Below are positions 27,006-33,040 of a stretch of 33,040 nt of DNA, piece after piece. The notes under the pieces were generated by a model that worked only from the letters and a program-made list of their open reading frames with translations, was not told the DNA's origin and ran no database searches. Both the position numbers and the translations under genes were made by a program. The number at the start of each line of letters is the position of its first letter. Positions within the stretch are counted from its first letter, which is position 1. Source of the DNA: Flavobacterium sp. (GTDB taxonomy: Bacteria > Bacteroidota > Bacteroidia > Flavobacteriales > Flavobacteriaceae); contig JADFAM010000067.1 in the NCBI GenBank assembly GCA_015665265.1, forward strand, positions 1 to 33,040, written 5' to 3'.

Positions 27006-29264
27006 ATGAAAAAAATTACTTTATTATTACTATTATTGACAATAACTTTTACTAGTTATGCCCAATTAAATGAGGGTTTTGATACATCAGCGTTACCAAC
27101 AGGTTGGACAGTGTCCAATGGAGGATGGGATTCTGGTGCTACTACTAATGGAAATGGAACTGTTTCTCCCAGAACTGGAGGTGGAATGGCTCTATTTGAA
27201 ATTAACGCATATAGCGGTACTTCTATTCTTTCTACACCAAGCCAAGATTTAACATCCATAACAAACCCGCAACTAACCTTTTATTATACTTCTGTAGATT
27301 GGCTTGGTGGTACTGATGATTTAAGCATTTGGTATAAGGAATCAGCTTCTGGTGATTGGACATTAATTCAAACTTACACGGCAGAGGTTACAGATTGGTT
27401 AAAAGTTGAAATAATTTTACCCAACCCAAGTGCTGATTATTACATAGGTTTTGAAGGTGATACAGATTATGGTTATGGTATAACTTTAGATGATGTTTCC
27501 ATTGCTTCTCCACCATCTTGTAGCTCAGTAACTAGCCTTGAAGCTACAGCTAACTCTCTTACAGAGGTTGAAATCTCATGGATAGCAGGTGGTACCGAAA
27601 CTGAATGGACCTATGAATTTGGTCCTACTGGTTTTGCTCAAGGAAGTGGAACACTCACTGTAACTGGGCCCAATAACCCTATTACTCTAGGAGGCTTAAC
27701 TTCCGGAGCTACCTATGATATATATGTTCAAGCAAATTGTAGTGGATCTGATGGTGATAGTTCTTGGGAAACTATTTCTTGGACTATGCCTGTAGTAGGA
27801 GATACCTTTGCAACTGCTACTACTTTACCTTTTACAATATCTCCTGAAGGCACAGGATGTACAACGTCTAATATTTCTATTGATTTCCCGAACTCAGGTT
27901 TTACAGCTAGTGGTTTGGAAAGCCAAGGAACAGATCCTACAGGTGTAGACGCTTATTTTAATTGGACAGCTACAACTGATGCTTTACGTTATTGGGGTTC
28001 AGGTGCTGGTTCTCCATACATTGCTATCCATAATGCATCAGGTACAGAGATTGCTTATTCTACATACAATCAAGATGATGTGGTTTTGCAAGGTTGGGAA
28101 ATAGGTGATGAACTTGTAATTAGAATTTATGATTTCGGAACGTCTAACGTTGAAGTAGAATTTTGTTTAGAGTATTTTACTTTACCAACTCCACCAAATT
28201 GTGCAGAAAATGTTGCTCCAACAGGTACAGATGTGTCATTTACTAATGACACAATTAATATTACATGGGATGCACCTTCATCGGGGGTAGCACCTACTGG
28301 ATATGAAGTTTTTTGGGGTCAAACATCAGGTGATTTAACCTCATTAGGTGTTACAACTAATACATTCGTTAATATTGGAGGTTCATCAATAATTTATGGA
28401 AACACGTATTACTATCGTATAGTTCCAGAAAATGGTGGCTCTCCGGCTCTCAACTGTACTGAATATTCTTTATCTACTGCAGCAGCTGCATCGATTCCTT
28501 TCAGTACAAATTTTAGTGGTTTTCCTGGGCCTGGATTCTCTCAATCTCAAGGACCTTACCTTGCACCTGACGCAACAGTAACTACCAGTGCTTGGGCAGC
28601 TTCTGGAGGTTTTTTAAATGACGCAACCTTAGGGGCTGGAGTAAAAGTTAATATTTATGGAACAAATAGAGATGAGTATTTTGTGTCTCCATCTTTTGAT
28701 TTAAGTGCTGGTACTCACTACTTAAACATGGATGCTGGTATAACCGATTGGAATGGTACTGGTGCAGATCCTGATGGAATGGATGCTGATGATTACGTTG
28801 CTGTTCTTCTTTCAGAAGATGATGGAGCTACATGGTCAGAATTATATCGTTGGGACTCTGCAGATGAGCTAACAAATGCTGCTGAAGCAAAGTCAGAGTA
28901 TACTTTATCATCTACTTCTTCAACAGCTAAATTTGCTCTTTATGCATATAGTGGAGTTGATGGAGCAGATTATGATTTCCATGTTACTAATTTTCAGGTT
29001 ACAACTGAAACTTTAGGAACAGCAACTAATACTTTAGAAGGCTTTACATTGTACCCAACAATTGTAAAAGAAGAACTAAACTTTAGATCTCAAAATAATG
29101 TAGAGGACATAACAGTCTTTAATCTATTAGGTCAAAAAGTATTTTCTGGTGCACCAAACACAAATAATTCATCTATTAACTTGTCTAAACTTAGACCAGG
29201 TGTGTATGTTGTAAAAGTAAGTGCTGAAGGAAAAATAGGATCTTACAAGATTGTAAAAGAATAA
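27006..29264 (+). CDS. T9SS-secreted multidomain surface protein
   Basis: A 752 aa exported protein. The signal peptide (1-19, ending SYAQ) is followed by a cleaved-adhesin/MAM-like jelly-roll region (about 21-168, opening LNEGFDTSALPTGWT and closing ITLDDVSIA). A first fibronectin-III-like domain follows (about 172-262), then a beta-rich domain (about 265-392), a second FN3-like domain (about 400-495) and another jelly-roll-like domain (about 498-670). The last 75 residues are a T9SS type A sorting domain (LEGFTLYPTIVKEELNF, VFNLLGQKVF, LRPGVYVVKVSAEGKIGSYKIVKE). It should cross the outer membrane by the type IX system and be attached or released. No catalytic motif is seen; adhesion or glycan binding is inferred. 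Confidence 0.9.
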   Translation: MKKITLLLLLLTITFTSYAQLNEGFDTSALPTGWTVSNGGWDSGATTNGNGTVSPRTGGGMALFEINAYSGTSILSTPSQDLTSITNPQLTFYYTSVDWLGGTDDLSIWYKESASGDWTLIQTYTAEVTDWLKVEIILPNPSADYYIGFEGDTDYGYGITLDDVSIASPPSCSSVTSLEATANSLTEVEISWIAGGTETEWTYEFGPTGFAQGSGTLTVTGPNNPITLGGLTSGATYDIYVQANCSGSDGDSSWETISWTMPVVGDTFATATTLPFTISPEGTGCTTSNISIDFPNSGFTASGLESQGTDPTGVDAYFNWTATTDALRYWGSGAGSPYIAIHNASGTEIAYSTYNQDDVVLQGWEIGDELVIRIYDFGTSNVEVEFCLEYFTLPTPPNCAENVAPTGTDVSFTNDTINITWDAPSSGVAPTGYEVFWGQTSGDLTSLGVTTNTFVNIGGSSIIYGNTYYYRIVPENGGSPALNCTEYSLSTAAAASIPFSTNFSGFPGPGFSQSQGPYLAPDATVTTSAWAASGGFLNDATLGAGVKVNIYGTNRDEYFVSPSFDLSAGTHYLNMDAGITDWNGTGADPDGMDADDYVAVLLSEDDGATWSELYRWDSADELTNAAEAKSEYTLSSTSSTAKFALYAYSGVDGADYDFHVTNFQVTTETLGTATNTLEGFTLYPTIVKEELNFRSQNNVEDITVFNLLGQKVFSGAPNTNNSSINLSKLRPGVYVVKVSAEGKIGSYKIVKE

Positions 29265-29290
29265 CTTTTTTTTAAACTATCTTATTATAA

Positions 29291-29318
29291 ACGCAAACCG
29301 AAAGGTTTGCGTTTTTTT
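29291..29318 (+). terminator. Factor-independent terminator after the T9SS-protein gene
   Basis: ACGCAAACC (29291-29299) pairs perfectly with GGTTTGCGT (29304-29312) around a GAAA tetraloop, followed by a T-run. The stem can be extended by two A-T pairs. Confidence 0.93.
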
Positions 29319-29353
29319 ATGCTATTTTTACGCTTATAACTTAAGTTGAATAG

Positions 29354-29797
29354 ATGAGTTTTTTTAAGAAAATAGATAAGGTGTTTTCATCTTCAAATAG
29401 TTTTCAACTTCTAGAAAGAAGTGAAGTAGATCTTCATATAGAAAAAAATATTAAAAGTGTTGGTATTACCAAATATGCTACATCAGACTACGGAGATTTA
29501 TACATCGTAATTAATGAACTAGGGGGGTTTTTAATGCTAGGAACTATTTTAGTGAGTGCCACCAATGTAAAAACCAAAAAAGGAAGCAAGCTTACTTTTT
29601 CTGCTAAAGACGCTTCTCTAAAATTTGATTCTGATGAAAATAGAATTGAGTCAGATTTTTCTAGTGATGCTAATAGATATAGTACTAAAATAGATTACAA
29701 TATAAGTGAAGAAGAAGTTGAAGTATTTAAATCAACAAAATACAATTCAGTTTTATTTGAAATTAACGGACAAGAAATTAACTTTTCTGTAATATAG
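29354..29797 (+). CDS. Uncharacterised 147 aa protein
   Basis: I do not recognise this gene. It has no signal peptide, membrane helix or Cys. It opens MSFFKKIDKVFSSSNSFQLLERSEVDLHIEKN. A hydrophobic stretch INELGGFLMLGTILVSATNV (about 54-73) sits between charged segments, then alternating strands (SKLTFSAKDASLKF, RYSTKIDYNISEEEVEVF, VLFEINGQEINFSVI) suggest an all-beta fold. It starts 36 bases after a terminator and ends 2 bases before the glycosyltransferase gene, so the two are probably co-expressed. Codon use looks like that of its neighbours. Confidence 0.75.
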   Translation: MSFFKKIDKVFSSSNSFQLLERSEVDLHIEKNIKSVGITKYATSDYGDLYIVINELGGFLMLGTILVSATNVKTKKGSKLTFSAKDASLKFDSDENRIESDFSSDANRYSTKIDYNISEEEVEVFKSTKYNSVLFEINGQEINFSVI

Positions 29798-29799
29798 CA

Positions 29800-30765
29800 A
29801 TGCCAGTGAAACTAGTTTTTTCCATCATCATCCCTGTGTATAATCGTCCAGAAGAATTAGACGAATTATTGGCTAGTATTCTTATTCAAGAATATGATGA
29901 GGTTTTTGATGTTTGTGTTATTGAAGACGGATCTTCCGTAAAAAGTGATTTAATAGTAGAAAAATATAGAACTGAGTTACCTATTCACTATTTTGAGAAA
30001 GAAAATACAGGACCTGGACCTAGTAGAAATTTTGGAATGCAAAAAGCAACAGGAAACTACTTTATTATTCTAGATTCTGATGTAATTCTACCAAAACACT
30101 ATTTAGCAACTATTGCTAAGCAATTAGAACATAAACATACAGATGCTTTTGGTGGCCCAGATGTAGCTCACCCTAATTTTTCAGTGCTACAAAAAGCCAT
30201 TAATTATTCCATGACATCTTTTTTAACCACTGGAGGTATTAGAGGAAAGAAGAGCAGTGTTGAGAAATTTCAACCTCGCAGTTTTAATATGGGGCTTTCA
30301 AAAAAAGCGTTTGAGACCACTAATGGATTTTCAGAGATGCGTGCAGGAGAAGATATAGACCTTACGTTTCGTTTATGGAATCATGGTATAGAAACTCAGT
30401 TAATAGACAACGCTTTTGTATACCATAAGCGAAGAAATTCTATCTCAAGTTTTTTCCATCAAACCTATGCATTTGGTACTGCAAGACCCAAACTCAATAA
30501 AATGTATCCAACAACTGCCAAACTCACGTATTGGTTTCCAAGTGTTTTTATATTAGGGTTAGACTTGTCAATTTTACTTTTATTTTTTGGAATCTATAAT
30601 CCCATACTAGTATATGGGTTGTACTTTTCTTTAATAGCTCTAGATGCTTCTTTTCGTAATAATTTTAATCCAATGGTGAGCCTTTTAAGTATCATAACTT
30701 CATTAACGCAGTTTTTGGGGTATGGTTTGGGTTTTTTAGAAGCTACATTCTTTTCAAAAAAATAG
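29800..30765 (+). CDS. Family 2 glycosyltransferase with C-terminal membrane segments
   Basis: A 321 aa GT-A fold glycosyltransferase that uses a nucleotide sugar. It shows SIIIPVYNRPEELDELLASI, then ENTGPGPSRNFGMQKATG, the metal-binding Asp-Ser-Asp (92-94), and the later GEDIDLTFRL acceptor/base motif (Glu184, Asp185). Two or three hydrophobic segments near the C-terminus (about 245-310) should anchor it to the inner membrane. The product is unknown; surface polysaccharide or glycolipid is likely for this type. It follows the 147 aa gene by 2 bases and converges on cutC with 1 base between stops. Confidence 0.9.
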   Translation: MPVKLVFSIIIPVYNRPEELDELLASILIQEYDEVFDVCVIEDGSSVKSDLIVEKYRTELPIHYFEKENTGPGPSRNFGMQKATGNYFIILDSDVILPKHYLATIAKQLEHKHTDAFGGPDVAHPNFSVLQKAINYSMTSFLTTGGIRGKKSSVEKFQPRSFNMGLSKKAFETTNGFSEMRAGEDIDLTFRLWNHGIETQLIDNAFVYHKRRNSISSFFHQTYAFGTARPKLNKMYPTTAKLTYWFPSVFILGLDLSILLLFFGIYNPILVYGLYFSLIALDASFRNNFNPMVSLLSIITSLTQFLGYGLGFLEATFFSKK

Positions 30766-30766
30766 G

Positions 30767-31465
30767 CTAAGCTATCCTATCTAAGATGTTTTTAATGCTA
30801 TTTATATCAGAAACTATTTGCGACGTATTTCCAAAATAAGAATGGGTTCTATTGGAAATAATCTTTGAGGCAGAGCTATGAATTTCGGTAAAACCATTAT
30901 TTTTAAAGTGAATGCAATTCTCTGAATTTATGCCACTACCGGGAAGTATGGTGATTTTATTTTTCGCCAGCTTTTGAAGTTCAATTAATAAGTCTATGCC
31001 ATCTTCAGCTTTTTCCTCATGCCCAGAAGTTAATAGACGGTCTACCCCTAAATTTAGTAATTGAAGTAATGCTTCTTTTGGTTTTGATACAACATCAAAA
31101 GCTCTATGAAAAGTAAAAGACATGGGTTTAGACAATTGAATTAATTCTGATGTTCTTTTAATATCTATACTATTGTCTTCATGCAGAACTCCAGATACTA
31201 TTCCAGCACAACCTAAGTCTTTACATAGACGTATGTTTTCTTTCATGATGTCAAATTCTATATCAGAGTAGATAAAGTTTCCACTCCTAGGTCTAATTAA
31301 TACATGAACAGGAATATTAATATCTGCCATTACTTTCTTCAGCAACCCATATGAAGGAGTAGTTCCACCAACAGAGATTTCTGAACATAATTCTATACGA
31401 TGTGCTCCAGCAATGTTAGCATTAACAGCAGATTGATAAGAGTTCGCACAAATTTCTAGAATCAT
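30767..31465 (-). CDS. cutC: CutC family protein
   Basis: A 232 aa TIM-barrel protein of the CutC family, named for copper homeostasis although its biochemical role is unsettled. Hallmarks are EICANSYQSAVNANIAGAHRIELC near the start, the RPRSGNFIYSDxE motif, FHRAFDVV, LLTSGHEEKAEDGI and ILPGSGIN. The ATG at 31465 gives MILEICANS, the usual start; a TTG nine bases upstream (31474) lies within the GH20 reading frame and was rejected. Only one base separates it from the GH20 stop, so the two genes are probably one transcript. Confidence 0.9.
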   Translation of the reverse strand: MILEICANSYQSAVNANIAGAHRIELCSEISVGGTTPSYGLLKKVMADINIPVHVLIRPRSGNFIYSDIEFDIMKENIRLCKDLGCAGIVSGVLHEDNSIDIKRTSELIQLSKPMSFTFHRAFDVVSKPKEALLQLLNLGVDRLLTSGHEEKAEDGIDLLIELQKLAKNKITILPGSGINSENCIHFKNNGFTEIHSSASKIISNRTHSYFGNTSQIVSDINSIKNILDRIA

Positions 31466-31466
31466 A

Positions 31467-33040
31467 TTATTCAATAATTATTTCATCTATAAATGTCCAT
31501 GCTTTGTGTCCTGCACCTTGTTTCCCTTCTGGAATTGTACCGTAATTTTTTATAATAATATCTAATTTTTTAACAGGTATAGATTTCAATTCATAGGAGT
31601 AATTTACTAACAAATTATTTTTTTCTTCCAGGATACTAATATCATTTACAGTTTTTCCATCTTCAAGATAAAAACTGAAACCAATTTCGTTGGGTGCATA
31701 GATCCATTGTCCGTTTCCATTATAAAATCTGGTGGAGATCGTTTTAATATTTTTTGGTCTGTCAAATTCTATGGTAATTACAATATCTTCTCCTGAAAAA
31801 CCCAACCATTCTCTATCTCCGTAACGTTTGTTATTTCCAGAAATACCGTTTATTAAAGCACCTTTTCCACCAGCATTGTATGCTGGGTGTGGCTCTTTAT
31901 CTATGGCTATTGTAGCGCCAACTCCTTTGTGTAAATTAATTTCTTGTTGAAAAATAGCTCCCAATGTACTGTTTTTTGAATTTAAAACAACTGCTTTAAT
32001 ATGCATAGATGAATCTACTTTAATTGGATCGAAATATAATTGTGAAGGAAAAGATTCATCAGTAGAATAATATATTGGGTAGCTGGAGGAAGTTGTATTT
32101 AATTCATAAGTTAAACGATCATTTACATAAGTTAATTCACCTTTTACGGAATAGATATGGTTGGCATAGTTTACATCTAATTGGTCCAATCTTTTTTGAT
32201 ACTGCTCTAATCTATGAATGAAATCTTGATAATTTTTATGTTCAGGAGAAGACCAGAGTACTTCACTTAAAGCTACTGCTCTTGGAAAAGCCATGTATTC
32301 TACCTGTTTTTCTGTTTTCATATATTCTGTCCAAACATTTCCTTGAGCACCCAATACATAAGTAGCTTCTTTATCAGTTAACCCCTCTGGTATTGGATTA
32401 AAATGATATACTTTTTCTAGAGGTAAAAATCCACCTATAGCTAGAGGTTCATTTTCATTTTCCGATTGATAATGATCAAAATAACAATGAGAACCTGGTG
32501 TTAAAATAACATCATGCCCCTCTTTTGCTGCTTGAATAGCACCACTAGTTCCACGCCAAGACATCACAGTTGCATTAGGTGCTAAACCACCTTCTAAAAT
32601 TTCATCCCAACCAATAATTTGTTTGCCTTTAGAATTGATGTATTTCTCCATTCTAGTGATAAAATAACTTTGCAAGCCATGTTCGTCTTTTAAACCTTCT
32701 TTTTTTATAAGTTTTTGACAGTGAGCGCAATTTTTCCAATTGGTTTTTGGGGCTTCATCTCCGCCAATATGAATGTATTTTCCAGGAAATAATGTCACAA
32801 CTTCGTCTACGACATCTTCTAAAAACTTAAAAGTACTTTCTTTTGGACAATACACTTCATTAAAAACTCCCCACTTGGTAGCTACTTCCACTTGTTTTCT
32901 AGTACAGCCCAATTCTGGGTATGCAGCAATGGCAGCTTGTGAATGACCTGGCATTTCAATTTCTGGAATAATGGTTACTTGTCTTGTTTTTGCATAAGCA
33001 ACTACTTCTTTTATTTGTTCTTGAGTATAAAACCCTCCAT
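31467..33040 (-). CDS. GH20 beta-N-acetylhexosaminidase (5' end outside window)
   Basis: An exo-acting glycosidase that removes terminal GlcNAc or GalNAc. The frame stays open to the right edge: reading in from 33038 gives GGFYTQEQIKEVVAYAK and then VTIIPEIEMPGHS, so the Met at 32954 is internal. The catalytic Asp-Glu pair is in HIGGDEAPKTNW (about 62-73 from that Met), followed by GWDEIL. After the barrel come a chitobiase C-terminal-like beta domain (ELTYVNDRLTYELNT) and a discoidin-like domain (YGDREWLGFSGEDIVITIEF...WTFIDEIIIE). Any signal peptide lies outside the window. Chitin- or host-glycan-derived sugars are plausible substrates. Confidence 0.94.
   Translation of the reverse strand, partial: GGFYTQEQIKEVVAYAKTRQVTIIPEIEMPGHSQAAIAAYPELGCTRKQVEVATKWGVFNEVYCPKESTFKFLEDVVDEVVTLFPGKYIHIGGDEAPKTNWKNCAHCQKLIKKEGLKDEHGLQSYFITRMEKYINSKGKQIIGWDEILEGGLAPNATVMSWRGTSGAIQAAKEGHDVILTPGSHCYFDHYQSENENEPLAIGGFLPLEKVYHFNPIPEGLTDKEATYVLGAQGNVWTEYMKTEKQVEYMAFPRAVALSEVLWSSPEHKNYQDFIHRLEQYQKRLDQLDVNYANHIYSVKGELTYVNDRLTYELNTTSSSYPIYYSTDESFPSQLYFDPIKVDSSMHIKAVVLNSKNSTLGAIFQQEINLHKGVGATIAIDKEPHPAYNAGGKGALINGISGNNKRYGDREWLGFSGEDIVITIEFDRPKNIKTISTRFYNGNGQWIYAPNEIGFSFYLEDGKTVNDISILEEKNNLLVNYSYELKSIPVKKLDIIIKNYGTIPEGKQGAGHKAWTFIDEIIIE

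Noticed and set aside
27056-27259. Overlapping frames on both strands inside the T9SS-protein gene
   Set aside because: Their compositions are shadows of the Gly/Thr-rich coding frame; there is no promoter or known motif.
31466-31474. TTG start for cutC
   Set aside because: The ATG at 31465 gives the usual MxLEIC start; the TTG lies in the end of the GH20 gene.

Overview
The window reads as a chromosomal segment from a marine-type member of the Flavobacteriaceae (Bacteroidota). The evidence is AT-rich DNA, repeated -7 elements of the Bacteroidota type (TAnnTTTG), start codons mostly without a Shine-Dalgarno sequence, a T9SS type A C-terminal sorting domain, the long (480 aa) GAPDH, an Rpb6-like omega subunit, and the flavobacterial families DUF4835 and (less surely) DUF6913. 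Almost everything is core metabolism or cell-envelope housekeeping. I see no phage, insertion sequence, CRISPR array, tRNA, rRNA or obvious defence island, and no gene-free stretch longer than about 215 bases.

Layout. Positions 1-2835 (+) hold a tightly overlapping run: ribD (5' end cut off), a HAD phosphatase, an EamA-type permease and a YigZ/IMPACT protein, meeting a convergent hot-dog thioesterase (-). Positions 3389-6021 (+) hold dnaA, a low-molecular-weight phosphatase and an RsmI-like methyltransferase. Positions 6027-9185 (-) are a peptidoglycan block: a transglycosylase-like exported protein, mltG, a GNAT acetyltransferase and dapF. Positions 9313-14367 (+) carry an HtrA/DegP protease, GAPDH and ligA, separated by clear hairpin terminators. 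Positions 14401-16095 (-) encode a 5'-nucleotidase split into two lipoproteins. Positions 16161-21637 (+) hold a DUF6913-like gene, dapA, ferritin, bamD, rpoZ, coaBC and a DUF4835 gene. Positions 21786-26819 (+) hold a penicillin-acylase-family lipoprotein, recN and fabI. Positions 27006-30765 (+) hold a T9SS-secreted multidomain protein, an unrecognised 147 aa protein and a membrane-linked GT2 glycosyltransferase. Positions 30767-33040 (-) hold cutC and a GH20 beta-hexosaminidase cut by the right edge.

How the genes work together. Several serve the envelope: dapA and dapF supply meso-diaminopimelate, MltG and the SLT-like protein act on peptidoglycan, BamD assembles outer-membrane proteins, HtrA handles envelope protein quality, and FabI makes fatty acids. 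Others serve replication and repair (DnaA, LigA, RecN), cofactors (RibD, CoaBC), iron storage (ferritin), and scavenging of nucleotides and amino sugars.

No gene cluster here looks like an undescribed multi-gene system. The most unusual signals are non-coding. Four GTTAA direct repeats at 10-11 bp spacing lie upstream of htrA, and a perfect 18-bp palindrome lies just upstream of the GAPDH -7 element. dapF and bamD have -7 elements so close to their ATG that their mRNAs should be nearly leaderless. One gene (6027-6644, -) has no usable ATG/GTG start, and its only TTG lies inside its apparent promoter.
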